From: UPXZ01 sp964541615
GTDB taxonomy: Bacteria > Bacteroidota > Bacteroidia > Bacteroidales > Paludibacteraceae
Reading direction: 5' to 3'
Length of the DNA: 31,004 nucleotides
Assembly: GCA_964541615.1 (NCBI GenBank)
Contig: CAZIRA010000021.1
Location: forward strand, 1-31,004
The notes under the pieces were generated by a model, which saw only the letters and a program-made list of their open reading frames with translations, was not told the DNA's origin and made no database searches. Positions 9,057 to 17,531 of this stretch are shown piece after piece (within the stretch, counting starts at the first letter, position 1; every line of letters starts with the position of its first letter). A program made the position numbers and the translations under genes.

Positions 9057-9866
9057 ATGAGACTGATCATCCAACCGGACTACCAAAACGTATCTGAATG
9101 GGCGGCAAATTACATCGCTTCAAAAATGCTTGCTGCCAAACCTTCAAAAGAGAAACCGTTTGTGTTAGGTCTGCCTACTGGCTCTTCGCCGCTCGGCGCC
9201 TACAAGCAACTGATTAATCTTTACAAAAGTGGGATTATTTCTTTTGAAAATGTTATCACCTTCAATATGGATGAATACGTTGGATTGCCCAAAGACCATC
9301 CTCAAAGCTATTACACGTTTATGTGGACCAATTTTTTCAGCCACATCGACATCAAACCTGAAAACGCACACATTCTTGACGGAACTGCCAAAGATTTGGA
9401 CGCTGAATGTGCTGCCTACGAAGCAAAAATGAAAGAAGTGGGAGGCGTTGATTTATTTTTGGGCGGTATTGGACCTGACGGGCACATTGCTTTCAATGAG
9501 CCTGCATCATCGTTGACATCGCGCACTCGTCAAAAAACTTTGACTACTGACACCATCATTGCCAATTCAAGATTCTTTGACAATGATGTAAATAAAGTGC
9601 CTAAAACAGCTGTTACAGTAGGTGTAGGTACCGTTCTTGCTGCCAGAGAAGTTGTAATTTTAGTAAATGGACACGGGAAAGCCCGAGCACTTCGTCATGC
9701 CGTAGAAGAACCGATCAACCACATGTGGACTATCAGCGCCTTACAAATGCATGAAAAAGGAATCATAGTGTGTGATTACGATGCTTGTGCAGAACTGAAA
9801 GTTGGAACTTACAAATATTTCCTCGATATTGAAAAAGACAGACTCGACCCAAATAGTTTGTTCTAA
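9057..9866 (+). CDS. nagB: Glucosamine-6-phosphate deaminase NagB
   Basis: The protein has 269 aa against 266 in E. coli. It converts glucosamine-6-phosphate to fructose-6-phosphate and ammonia, linking amino-sugar catabolism to glycolysis. D72 (FNMDEYVGL), D141 and H143 (GPDGHIAFNE) and E148 fall at exactly the residue numbers of the E. coli catalytic set, so activity is expected. The N-terminal GLPTGSSPLGAYK phosphate loop is intact. Neither nagA nor a kinase is adjacent; the gene stands alone between ssb and the ATP synthase operon and has its own terminator. Confidence 0.97.
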   Translation: MRLIIQPDYQNVSEWAANYIASKMLAAKPSKEKPFVLGLPTGSSPLGAYKQLINLYKSGIISFENVITFNMDEYVGLPKDHPQSYYTFMWTNFFSHIDIKPENAHILDGTAKDLDAECAAYEAKMKEVGGVDLFLGGIGPDGHIAFNEPASSLTSRTRQKTLTTDTIIANSRFFDNDVNKVPKTAVTVGVGTVLAAREVVILVNGHGKARALRHAVEEPINHMWTISALQMHEKGIIVCDYDACAELKVGTYKYFLDIEKDRLDPNSLF

Positions 9867-9882
9867 ATCATAAAAAGTCAAG

Positions 9883-9918
9883 AAATGCTGCTTTTCCCCC
9901 GAAAGCAGCATTTTTTTT
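9883..9918 (+). terminator. Terminator of nagB
   Basis: Perfect 12-bp stem AAATGCTGCTTT / AAAGCAGCATTT around a 7-nt C-rich loop, followed by a T-run to 9918. Confidence 0.9.
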
Positions 9919-9973
9919 AGTAAAATTGTATCACTTTTTTGAATTTAAAATTTTTTACATAAATGGTTTTTTG

Positions 9974-9981
9974 TAAGTTTG
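9974..9981 (+). promoter_or_regulatory. -7 box of the atp operon
   Basis: TAAGTTTG matches TAnnTTTG, 36 nt upstream of the atpD ATG and downstream of the nagB terminator, so the whole ATP synthase operon could start here. A -33 TTTG at the expected distance is not obvious. Confidence 0.55.
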
Positions 9982-10017
9982 TAAATTATTTATGTAAAAT
10001 ATTAAACCTGAGTAATT

Positions 10018-11541
10018 ATGTCAGATACAGTAGGTCGCATTTCGCAGATCATCGGTCCTGTGGTGGACGTTTATTTTGATTTGAGTTCCAAGGATGAATC
10101 CAAACTTCCTGCTATTCACGATGCTTTGTACATTGACCGTGGCGACGGCAGGCAACTGGTTGTAGAGGTGCAGCAGCACATTGGTGAAAACACACTCCGC
10201 ACCGTTGCGATGGACTCTACAGACGGACTCAGGCGCGGACTTCCGGTAAAAGCGCTTGGAAGCCCCATCACCATGCCGGTTGGCGAACAGGTGAAAGGCC
10301 GATTGATGAACGTGATAGGAGAATCTATTGACGGTATGAAAGATCTCGACCGTAAAGGTGCGTACCCGATTCACCGCGAACCTCCAAAATTTGAAGACCT
10401 TTCCACTACAACCGAAGTGCTTTTTACTGGTATCAAGGTTATCGACTTGATAGAACCTTACGCGAAAGGTGGTAAAATAGGTCTGTTTGGTGGTGCAGGT
10501 GTAGGAAAAACGGTTCTTATCCAGGAGTTGATTAATAACATTGCCAAAGGTCACAGTGGCTTCTCTGTATTTGCCGGAGTAGGTGAGCGTACCCGTGAAG
10601 GTAACGACTTGCTGCGCGAGATGATAGAATCTGGCGTGATCCGCTACGGCGAAGAATTCAAGAAAAGCATGGACGAAGGCAATTGGGATTTGTCGAAAGT
10701 TGACTATGACGAAGTTGCTAAATCTCAGGCTACTCTGATTTTCGGACAGATGAACGAACCTCCCGGAGCACGTTCTTCTGTAGCACTTTCAGGTTTGACT
10801 GTAGCTGAATCTTTTCGCGATGGAGTAGGCGAGGACAAAAAAGGAAACGACATTCTATTCTTTATCGATAATATATTCCGTTTCACACAAGCAGGTTCTG
10901 AAGTCTCAGCACTTCTTGGGCGTATGCCTTCTGCAGTGGGTTATCAGCCTACGCTTTCTACCGAAATGGGAACCATGCAGGAACGCATTACATCAACTAA
11001 ATACGGTTCTATAACTTCCGTTCAGGCAGTATATGTGCCTGCTGACGACTTGACCGACCCTGCTCCTGCAACTACTTTTTCTCACTTGGACGCAACAACT
11101 GTTTTGAGCCGTAAAATTGCTGAGTTAGGAATTTTCCCGGCTGTAGATCCGCTCGATTCTACTTCCAGAATCTTGAATCCGGAAATCATTGGAGAAGACC
11201 ACTATAACACAGCTCAACGCGTTAAACAAATCCTTCAGCGCAACAAAGAACTTCAGGATATTATCTCTATCCTTGGTATGGAAGAACTTTCTGATGAGGA
11301 TAAAATCACCGTAAACCGTGCCCGTAAAGTACAGCGTTTCCTGTCGCAACCTTTCTATATGGCTGCGCAGTTTACCGGAGTACCTGGCGTGATGGTGCCG
11401 ATAGAAGAAACTATTCGTGGATTTAAGATGATTTTGGATGGCGAACTGGATGAATATCCCGAAATGGCGTTTCTGAATGTGGGAGTGATTGACGAAGCGA
11501 TAGAAAAAGGTAAAAAATTACTCGAGCAGGCGAAGAAATAA
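10018..11541 (+). CDS. atpD: ATP synthase F1 beta subunit
   Basis: The protein has 507 aa. It is the catalytic subunit of F1, making ATP at the alpha-beta interfaces. The Walker A GGAGVGKT lies at residues 158-165, GERTREGNDL follows, and the Walker B region is near DILFFIDNIFRFTQ. ALLGRMPSAVGYQPTL is intact. It is about 40 residues longer than the E. coli subunit, mainly through an insertion around 212-238 (EEFKKSMDEGNWDLSKVDYDEVAKSQ) after the DLL helix, a feature I associate with Bacteroidota beta subunits. It is the first gene of the operon, six bases before atpC. Confidence 0.98.
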   Translation: MSDTVGRISQIIGPVVDVYFDLSSKDESKLPAIHDALYIDRGDGRQLVVEVQQHIGENTLRTVAMDSTDGLRRGLPVKALGSPITMPVGEQVKGRLMNVIGESIDGMKDLDRKGAYPIHREPPKFEDLSTTTEVLFTGIKVIDLIEPYAKGGKIGLFGGAGVGKTVLIQELINNIAKGHSGFSVFAGVGERTREGNDLLREMIESGVIRYGEEFKKSMDEGNWDLSKVDYDEVAKSQATLIFGQMNEPPGARSSVALSGLTVAESFRDGVGEDKKGNDILFFIDNIFRFTQAGSEVSALLGRMPSAVGYQPTLSTEMGTMQERITSTKYGSITSVQAVYVPADDLTDPAPATTFSHLDATTVLSRKIAELGIFPAVDPLDSTSRILNPEIIGEDHYNTAQRVKQILQRNKELQDIISILGMEELSDEDKITVNRARKVQRFLSQPFYMAAQFTGVPGVMVPIEETIRGFKMILDGELDEYPEMAFLNVGVIDEAIEKGKKLLEQAKK

Positions 11542-11547
11542 AATCAA

Positions 11548-11793
11548 ATGAAACTTGAAATTATAACACCGGAACAAATTATTTTTTCGGGGGAAGTAAG
11601 TTTGGTCACTGTTCCCGGGACGAAAGGGCGTTTTACCATCCTCGAACACCATGCTCCGATTATTTCGAGTTTGGAAAAGGGAGTTATCACTTACCGTGTG
11701 GATGGAAATGATGTAAATGTGCAATCTGGCGGTGGCTTTGTGGAAGTGAACAACAACGTAATTTCTATAGCAGTAGAGGTGGTCAGTGAATAA
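11548..11793 (+). CDS. atpC: ATP synthase F1 epsilon subunit, short form
   Basis: The protein has 81 aa. It consists only of the N-terminal beta-sandwich of epsilon (KLEIITPEQIIFSGEVSLVTVPGTKGRFTIL), which binds gamma and the c-ring. The C-terminal two-helix domain that makes E. coli epsilon about 139 aa and can inhibit ATP hydrolysis is absent. The stop codon overlaps the next gene by 8 nt, so there is no room for a missing domain. It is likely translationally coupled to its downstream neighbour. Confidence 0.95.
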   Translation: MKLEIITPEQIIFSGEVSLVTVPGTKGRFTILEHHAPIISSLEKGVITYRVDGNDVNVQSGGGFVEVNNNVISIAVEVVSE

Positions 11794-12169
11794 AGCGTTG
11801 CGTTTGATATGGATTACGGCAGGGTGTTTTGTTGCGATGACACTGATAGCACTGCTGGTGTTTTACCTTGTTGGTATGCAGTACATGCCGGTAAATTTTT
11901 GGTCAATTCCGGTACTATTCTTAGTACTGACGCTGGTGCTTGGACTGATTACTAAGAAATATTCTGCTGATAAAAAAGACGTTTCGATAGCAAATATCCT
12001 CGGAATCAGGGTGTTTTTTATTAGCCTTATCGGTGTAGCATTGGTCATCAGCATTCTCATAGACAGAGCGCATATTCTGCCGTTGGCAGTGATTTTTGCA
12101 GTATTTACCATCGTTTTTTCTTATTTCGAAACACAGGTATTACTGATGCTGAATAAGAAAAATTATTGA
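11786..12169 (+). CDS. Small four-helix membrane protein at the AtpI position
   Basis: The protein has 127 aa with four hydrophobic segments at about 9-32, 36-57, 72-92 and 97-121, joined by short charged loops (TKKYSADKKD). No family motif is recognised. It begins with GTG inside the end of atpC (8-nt overlap) and ends overlapping the TTG candidate start of atpB by 4 nt, so it belongs firmly to the operon. By position it corresponds to AtpI (Fo assembly or c-ring insertion factor) of other operons. That function is inferred from location and membrane topology, not sequence. Confidence 0.8.
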   Translation: MNKALRLIWITAGCFVAMTLIALLVFYLVGMQYMPVNFWSIPVLFLVLTLVLGLITKKYSADKKDVSIANILGIRVFFISLIGVALVISILIDRAHILPLAVIFAVFTIVFSYFETQVLLMLNKKNY

Positions 12170-13272
12170 AAAAAAAGCAGCTTTTAGAGATGTCATTTAA
12201 ACTAAAACCATACTTTGTCCTTGTCCTGATCGTTGCTTTCGCAATGAATATCGGAACTGTGCGTGCATCCGGACAGAAAAATGAGAAAAAATCATTCGAC
12301 ATAAAAGAGATGATTTTTTCTCACGTGCTGGATTCGTACGAGTGGCATATTCTGACGATTGGTGAGAAACACATCTCAATTCCGCTGCTGATAATAGTGA
12401 AAGACGAGAGAGGATGGCACGCATTCTCTACTAAAAAACTGGCTCACGGACACGAGTACAACGGATTTTACTATTCCAAGGAAGAGAAACTAAAAGGAAA
12501 GGTAGTCAAAAAAGATGCTGCCGGCGAAGAAACTCGCCCATTTGACATTTCGCTGACCAAAAATGCCGCATCTATTCTGCTGGGAAGTTTATTCTTAATC
12601 ATCATTCTGCTAAGCATAGCCAGACAATACAATAAAGATCCGATACGTCCGATGAAAGGATTTGGAGGAGCTTTAGAGCAGCTCACAATGAGCATTTACA
12701 ATGATATTATCAAGCCGAGCATTCCAAACGGTTATCAGAAATTTACCCCTTATCTGCTCACGGTATTTTACTTTATTTTCTTTAATAATCTATTGGGTCT
12801 AATCCCCATTTTTCCGGGAGGTGCCAATGTGACAGGAAATATTGCTGTGACACTTGTACTTGCCTTAATCACGTTTTTCATCACCAATGTATTTGGAAAC
12901 AAAGAATACTGGAAAGAGATATTTTGGCCGGATGTGCCTGTTTTCTTGAAAACGCCACTTTTCCCGTTGATGCAGTTTATTGAATTTATCGGGATGCTGA
13001 CAAAACCGTTTGCACTGACCATTCGTCTCTTTGCCAACATGCTGGCCGGACACATGATTGTGCTTGTGTTGATGGGTTTGATATTTATTTTTTACGCAAT
13101 GATGGGAACCGGCGCTGCATCAGGAGTTTCTGTGATTTCCATTGCATTTTCCATTTTTATGCTGCTGCTTGATGTATTGGTTTCATTTATCCAGGCATAC
13201 GTGTTTACTATGCTTTCAGCTATTTTCATAGGAATGGCACAGCCAGAGCATCATGCACACAAACCTCATTAA
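12166..13272 (+). CDS. atpB: ATP synthase Fo a subunit with N-terminal extension
   Basis: The protein has 368 aa from TTG at 12166, or 360 aa from ATG at 12190; the TTG overlaps the previous stop codon. It forms the proton half-channels beside the c-ring. The essential arginine is in LTIRLFANMLAG (R287 from the TTG). Helices typical of subunit a fill about 135-365. The first 130 residues are unusual against the 271-aa E. coli protein: a signal-like hydrophobic stretch (about 13-34) and then an extramembrane part with HVLDSYEWHILTIGEKHISIPLL, seen in Bacteroidota a subunits. The C-terminus is His-rich (HHAHKPH). Confidence 0.96.
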   Translation: MKKKQLLEMSFKLKPYFVLVLIVAFAMNIGTVRASGQKNEKKSFDIKEMIFSHVLDSYEWHILTIGEKHISIPLLIIVKDERGWHAFSTKKLAHGHEYNGFYYSKEEKLKGKVVKKDAAGEETRPFDISLTKNAASILLGSLFLIIILLSIARQYNKDPIRPMKGFGGALEQLTMSIYNDIIKPSIPNGYQKFTPYLLTVFYFIFFNNLLGLIPIFPGGANVTGNIAVTLVLALITFFITNVFGNKEYWKEIFWPDVPVFLKTPLFPLMQFIEFIGMLTKPFALTIRLFANMLAGHMIVLVLMGLIFIFYAMMGTGAASGVSVISIAFSIFMLLLDVLVSFIQAYVFTMLSAIFIGMAQPEHHAHKPH

Positions 13273-13332
13273 TTTTTGAAATATAACGTTAGAAAAAAAA
13301 TATTTTTTATAAACAATTAAAAGAAAGAACTT

Positions 13333-13590
13333 ATGTTACTTACCATTTTATTACAAGTTGCCGCATCAGCCGGTTTAGCAAATTTTGGAGCTGCTTTGGG
13401 AGCAAGTATCGCAGTAATTGGAGCAGGACTCGGTATCGGTAGAATCGGTGGCCAGGCCATGGACGCAATTGCCCGTCAGCCCGAAGCTGCAGGAGATATC
13501 CGTTCGAATATGATTGTGATTGCAGCACTTATAGAAGGGGTTGCTTTTTTGGCAGTTATTGTCTGTGCATTAGCCATTTTTATAAAATAG
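13333..13590 (+). CDS. atpE: ATP synthase Fo c subunit
   Basis: The protein has 85 aa. It is a hairpin of two membrane helices with the Gly-rich first helix (GAALGASIAVIGAGLGIG), the polar loop ARQPEA that contacts F1, and the ion-carrying carboxylate E68 in ALIEGVAF. Residues near E68 lack the Gln and the Ser/Thr after the Glu known from Na+-binding c-rings, so proton coupling is the likelier reading. It is spaced 60 nt from atpB and 1 nt from atpF. Confidence 0.97.
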   Translation: MLLTILLQVAASAGLANFGAALGASIAVIGAGLGIGRIGGQAMDAIARQPEAAGDIRSNMIVIAALIEGVAFLAVIVCALAIFIK

Positions 13591-13591
13591 T

Positions 13592-14092
13592 ATGGAACTT
13601 TTCACTCCCGAGGTCGGATTGATTTTCTGGATGCTCATTCCATTTCTCGTCGTTTTTTATGTGTTAGCCAAATTTGCGTGGCCGGCCATTCTGAAAGGCG
13701 TAGAAAAGCGGAACCAGTTCATCGATGAATCACTTATTGCCGCCAGGCAGGCAAGGGAAGACCTTGCACGCGTGAAAGCAGACAGCGACGCCATCCTTGA
13801 GCAGGCGCGTAAAGACCAGGCAGCCATTCTTGCTGAAGCAGCCAAATCACGCGATAAGATCGTGGAAGCTGCGAAAGACAAAGCAGGAGAAGAAGCCGCC
13901 AAAATCATTGAGAGCGCTCGCGAGCAGATCAATATGGAAAAAGAAGATGCCATCCGTCAGATAAGGCGCGAAGTGGCGCTGCTTTCTGTTGACATTGCAG
14001 AAAAAGTACTTCGCGTAAATCTGGATGAGAAAAAAGAACAGATGAGCATGATTGATAGGTTGCTTGACGAGATTAACATCCCGAAATCGTAA
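13592..14092 (+). CDS. atpF: ATP synthase Fo b subunit
   Basis: The protein has 166 aa. One N-terminal membrane helix (about 8-28) is followed by a long charged, Ala-rich helix (about 40-150) forming the peripheral stalk coiled coil, as in all b subunits. It starts one base after the atpE stop, implying coupled translation. A 159-nt spacer made of octamer repeats follows before atpH. Confidence 0.96.
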   Translation: MELFTPEVGLIFWMLIPFLVVFYVLAKFAWPAILKGVEKRNQFIDESLIAARQAREDLARVKADSDAILEQARKDQAAILAEAAKSRDKIVEAAKDKAGEEAAKIIESAREQINMEKEDAIRQIRREVALLSVDIAEKVLRVNLDEKKEQMSMIDRLLDEINIPKS

Positions 14093-14096
14093 TTTG

Positions 14097-14246
14097 GTTG
14101 AGTTGTTGAATAGTTAAATAGTAAAATAGTTAAATAGTAAAAAAGTATAATAGTTGATTTGTCAGATTATCATCCAATTAACTGTTTAACCAATCAACAA
14201 ATAAACCATTTAACAAAATAACCAATCTGCCAATCAACCAATTAAC
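14097..14246. repeat. Octamer-periodic spacer, nine units in each orientation
   Basis: From 14097 to 14168 the sequence divides exactly into nine 8-nt units beginning GT, such as GTTGAATA, GTTAAATA and GTAAAATA. After a 6-nt centre (14169-14174), 14175-14246 divides into nine 8-nt units ending AC (one ends GC), such as CAATTAAC and CAATCAAC, which are the same word type on the other strand. The block fills almost the whole atpF-atpH gap. Pairing between mirrored units is only partial, so a strong hairpin is not expected. Confidence 0.85.
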
Positions 14247-14251
14247 AAACT

Positions 14252-14806
14252 ATGAATACTGGACTTATATCAGTTAGATACGCCAAGGCACTGCTGGAAT
14301 TTGCCAAAGAGACAAATTCTGTGGAAGAGGTTTACGGCGAAGCCAAACTCCTTACGCTCATGTTTTCAAAAATGGGCGAACTAAGGCTTGTGCTTGAAAA
14401 TCCGGTAATGCCTGTTTCAGAAAAACGGAAGTTGATACTGAATGCCGCCGGTGGTGAAACCAGCAAGGTTTTTTGTGAGTTTTCTGAATTGCTTTTGGAA
14501 AACAAGCGTGAAAATCAGGTTCAGAATATAATGTTGAAGTTTATATATCTGTACCGTGCAGAGAAAAACATCCGTCATGGAGTGCTCACTACTGCTTTTG
14601 AAGTGGATAAAGCTACAGAAGAGCGATTGATAAAATTAGTAACCGATCAGGTAGGAGGTACGTTGGAACTTGAGAAAATTGTAGATCCCGGGATTTTGGG
14701 CGGTTTCAAACTTGAAGTTGAAAACGAACGCTGGGATGCAAGTATTTCAAGCCAATTGAAACGGATTAGAAACGAGTATATTGAACGAAACCGTCGGATT
14801 GTTTAA
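14252..14806 (+). CDS. atpH: ATP synthase F1 delta subunit
   Basis: The protein has 184 aa. It caps F1 and joins it to the b stalk. The N-terminal helical bundle begins ISVRYAKALLEFAKE, and the C-terminal part contains the conserved DPGILGGFKLEVEN...WDASISSQLKRI. The length is normal. The ATG starts six bases after the octamer block, so translation initiates directly beside that repeat. Confidence 0.96.
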   Translation: MNTGLISVRYAKALLEFAKETNSVEEVYGEAKLLTLMFSKMGELRLVLENPVMPVSEKRKLILNAAGGETSKVFCEFSELLLENKRENQVQNIMLKFIYLYRAEKNIRHGVLTTAFEVDKATEERLIKLVTDQVGGTLELEKIVDPGILGGFKLEVENERWDASISSQLKRIRNEYIERNRRIV

Positions 14807-14877
14807 AGTTCAAGTTGTCCATAGGTTCAAGAGATTGAATGTTTAATTTCAAATATTATTTGATTTTCGATAACACC

Positions 14878-14905
14878 AATCGTAAATCGTAATTTGTAAA
14901 TCGTA
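14878..14905 (+). repeat. Heptamer repeat upstream of atpA
   Basis: Four consecutive 7-nt units, AATCGTA three times and ATTTGTA once, end 11 nt before the atpA ATG. A degenerate fifth unit follows. The rest of the 110-nt spacer is AT-rich with no other structure seen, apart from GTTCAAG occurring twice near 14808-14831. Confidence 0.75.
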
Positions 14906-14916
14906 AATTTATTTAG

Positions 14917-16497
14917 ATGTCTGATAAAATAAAAGTTAGCGAAGTATCCGAAGTTTTGCGTTTGCAGCTTAAAGGAATTGACAGCGGTATCCAGTTTGAT
15001 GAAATCGGTACTGTGCTTCAGGTAAGTGACGGTGTAGTGCGCATCTACGGTTTGCAGAATGCCGAAGCCAACGAATTGCTTGAGTTCGAAAACGGAATTC
15101 AGGCCATCGTGATGAACCTGGAAGAAGATAATGTAGGAGCTGTATTGCTCGGTCCTTCCAGCGAAATCAAAGAGGGCGATACTGTAAAACGCACCAAACG
15201 CGTGGCATCCATTTTCGTAGGAGAAGGCATGCTCGGACGTGTGATCAATCCGCTGGGTGCAGCACTTGACGGCCGTGGAAAAGTGGGTGGAGAGCTCCTT
15301 GAAATGCCTCTTGAACGTAAAGCTCCCGGAGTAATTTACCGCCAGCCCGTGAACCAACCGCTGCAAACTGGTTTGAAAGCAATCGATGCCATGATTCCAA
15401 TCGGACGCGGACAGCGCGAGCTTATCATCGGCGACCGGCAGACCGGGAAAACGAGTATTGCTATAGATACAATCATCAATCAACGTCGTAATTACGATGA
15501 AGGTGACCCGGTTTATTGTATCTACGTGGCTATCGGACAGAAAGGTTCTACGGTTGCCAATATCGTTCAGACGCTCCGCGAACACAACGCAATGGATTAC
15601 ACCGTCATAGTGGCGGCAAATGCATCAGACCCTGCTGCATTGCAATATTACGCTCCTTTTGCCGGAGCTGCCATTGGTGAGTATTTTCGTGATACGGGAC
15701 GCCATGCGCTGGTTATTTACGATGATTTATCAAAACAAGCTGTAGCTTACCGTGAGGTTTCACTGATTTTACGTCGTCCTTCAGGACGTGAGGCATATCC
15801 GGGTGATATTTTTTATCTTCACTCTCGCCTGCTTGAAAGAGCTGCTAAAATTATCAACCAACAGGAAGTGGCCGAGCAGATGAACGACCTTCCCGAAAGT
15901 TTGAAAGGAAAAGTAAAAGGAGGTGGCTCACTGACAGCTCTCCCGATGATTGAAACTCAGGCTGGTGACGTTGCTGCATATATTCCAACAAACGTAATTT
16001 CTATTACCGACGGTCAGATTTTCCTGGATACCGACTTATTCAACCAAGGTAATCGTCCTGCTATCAACGTGGGTATTTCTGTATCTCGTGTAGGTGGAAA
16101 TGCACAGATCAAAGCAATGAAAAAAGTGGCTGGAACGCTGAAAATAGACCAGGCCCAATTCCGCGAACTGGAAGCATTTACCAAATTCGGAAGTGATATG
16201 GACCCTGTAACCGCGATGACCATTGACAAAGGGCAGAAAAACACCCGGTTGCTGGTTCAGCCTCTACACAAACCGATGCCTGTAGAAAAACAAGTGGCTG
16301 TTCTTTATTGCGGTACACACGGACTTCTTTCAAAAGTGCCTCTGGATAAAGTTTCAGAATTTGAAAATGAATACCTGAATACACTGGAAATGCTCCATCA
16401 GGAAGAAGTGCTTGATGTGATCAAGAAAGGTGTGATTGATGATAAAGTGATTTCTATTTTGGAAAAAGTGGCTGAAGAAGTTGCGAGAAGAATTTAA
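14917..16497 (+). CDS. atpA: ATP synthase F1 alpha subunit
   Basis: The protein has 526 aa. It is the non-catalytic nucleotide-binding subunit. Walker A GDRQTGKT is at residues 172-179. The alpha signature PAINVGISVSRVGG near 385 carries the arginine finger region. The N-terminal delta-contact segment (KVSEVSEVLRLQLKGI) is present. The length is typical (E. coli 513). A heptamer-repeat spacer precedes it and a GTCT-rich spacer follows. Confidence 0.98.
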   Translation: MSDKIKVSEVSEVLRLQLKGIDSGIQFDEIGTVLQVSDGVVRIYGLQNAEANELLEFENGIQAIVMNLEEDNVGAVLLGPSSEIKEGDTVKRTKRVASIFVGEGMLGRVINPLGAALDGRGKVGGELLEMPLERKAPGVIYRQPVNQPLQTGLKAIDAMIPIGRGQRELIIGDRQTGKTSIAIDTIINQRRNYDEGDPVYCIYVAIGQKGSTVANIVQTLREHNAMDYTVIVAANASDPAALQYYAPFAGAAIGEYFRDTGRHALVIYDDLSKQAVAYREVSLILRRPSGREAYPGDIFYLHSRLLERAAKIINQQEVAEQMNDLPESLKGKVKGGGSLTALPMIETQAGDVAAYIPTNVISITDGQIFLDTDLFNQGNRPAINVGISVSRVGGNAQIKAMKKVAGTLKIDQAQFRELEAFTKFGSDMDPVTAMTIDKGQKNTRLLVQPLHKPMPVEKQVAVLYCGTHGLLSKVPLDKVSEFENEYLNTLEMLHQEEVLDVIKKGVIDDKVISILEKVAEEVARRI

Positions 16498-16510
16498 TTT
16501 GTAGTTTTGA

Positions 16511-16549
16511 AGTCTGATAGTCTTTTGTCTATTAGTCTAATGTCTAAAT
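16511..16549 (+). repeat. GTCT-word spacer upstream of atpG
   Basis: GTCT recurs at 16512, 16520, 16527, 16535 and 16542 (spacing 8, 7, 8, 7) inside units such as AGTCTGAT, AGTCTTTT and AGTCTAAT, filling the atpA-atpG gap up to 3 nt before the atpG ATG. Confidence 0.65.
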
Positions 16550-16551
16550 AA

Positions 16552-17436
16552 ATGGCTACATTAAAAGAAATAAAATCGAGGATACAATCCGTTAAATCAA
16601 CACAGAAAATTACTTCTGCGATGAAAATGGTTTCGTCTGCAAAATTGAGGAAAGCTCAAAAACAGATCGAAAGTTTTTATCCTTACGAGCAGAAATTGAC
16701 TCAAATTTTGAGTAATTTTCTGAGTGCAGAAGAGGAAAGTTCTTCCGTTTACGCAGAACAAAGGGAAGTGAAACGGGTTGCTCTCGTTGCCTTTTCGTCC
16801 AATTCAAGTTTGTGTGGAAGTTTTAATTCAAATGTTGCCAAAAAACTTGCTTCTGCGGTTGAAAAATACAGCCATCTGGGGAAAGAAAATATTATGATAT
16901 TTCCAATTGGTAAAAAAGTTTCCCAAGCTGTAAAAAAAATGGGATTTGCCGTGGAGGAAATCTTTGACGAAATGATCAATAAACCATCCTATCAGCCTGC
17001 GCAGGAACTTGCTGGCAGGTTGATGGAGATGTTTGATAATAAGGAAATTGACAGGGTAGAACTGATTTATTATCATTTTAAAAATAAAAGTTCGCAAGTG
17101 CTGACTGAAAGTGCTTTCCTGCCGATAGAATTGAAGAATTTCCAAACACTGCAGACGGATAATAAAGTTCAAATCCACCAAAACTACCTGGTAGAACCGG
17201 ACAGATTATCAGTCATGAGCGTTTTGATACCAAAAGTTATCCGATTGAAATTGTACACAGCACTGCTTGATTCATCTGCATCAGAACATGCGGCACGCAC
17301 TATTGCAATGCAGATTGCGACTGACAATGCAGATGATCTGCTTCAAGAACTCAATCTGCAGTACAACAAATCCCGCCAGCAAGCTATTACAAACGAATTG
17401 CTCGATATTATCGGAGGTTCGTTTGGACAGAGTTAG
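16552..17436 (+). CDS. atpG: ATP synthase F1 gamma subunit
   Basis: The protein has 294 aa. It is the central rotor shaft. The N-terminal helix (ATLKEIKSRIQSVKSTQKITSAMKMVSSAKLR) and the C-terminal helix (ASEHAARTIAMQIATDNADDLL...YNKSRQQAITNELLDIIGG) form the coiled coil inserted into the alpha3beta3 ring. It is the last gene of the operon. No strong hairpin terminator is seen in the 64 nt between it and the next promoter. Confidence 0.97.
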   Translation: MATLKEIKSRIQSVKSTQKITSAMKMVSSAKLRKAQKQIESFYPYEQKLTQILSNFLSAEEESSSVYAEQREVKRVALVAFSSNSSLCGSFNSNVAKKLASAVEKYSHLGKENIMIFPIGKKVSQAVKKMGFAVEEIFDEMINKPSYQPAQELAGRLMEMFDNKEIDRVELIYYHFKNKSSQVLTESAFLPIELKNFQTLQTDNKVQIHQNYLVEPDRLSVMSVLIPKVIRLKLYTALLDSSASEHAARTIAMQIATDNADDLLQELNLQYNKSRQQAITNELLDIIGGSFGQS

Positions 17437-17500
17437 CCAATTTGTGATTTACAACCAAGATTTTTTTTATTTAATATTTTTATTTTCCCTTAAAAAATAT

Positions 17501-17508
17501 TACCTTTG
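17501..17508 (+). promoter_or_regulatory. -7 box of the CAT tRNA
   Basis: TACCTTTG is a perfect TAnnTTTG match 24 nt before the tRNA 5' end, so the tRNA is transcribed independently of the atp operon. Confidence 0.65.
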
Positions 17509-17531
17509 CAATCCGTTTTTGAATAAAACGA

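Noticed and set aside
13333..13590. Na+-coupled c subunit
   Set aside because: The residues around E68 lack the Gln and Ser/Thr ligands known for sodium c-rings.
14097..14246. Strong transcription terminator or large hairpin between atpF and atpH
   Set aside because: Mirrored octamers pair only at about half of their positions, and there is no T-tract at the end; the symmetry is of word type, not of exact sequence.
14827..15585. Long minus-strand open frame (252 codons) opposite atpA
   Set aside because: It lies wholly over the conserved atpA start region, has no family resemblance and no promoter; the codon pattern of atpA on the other strand explains it.
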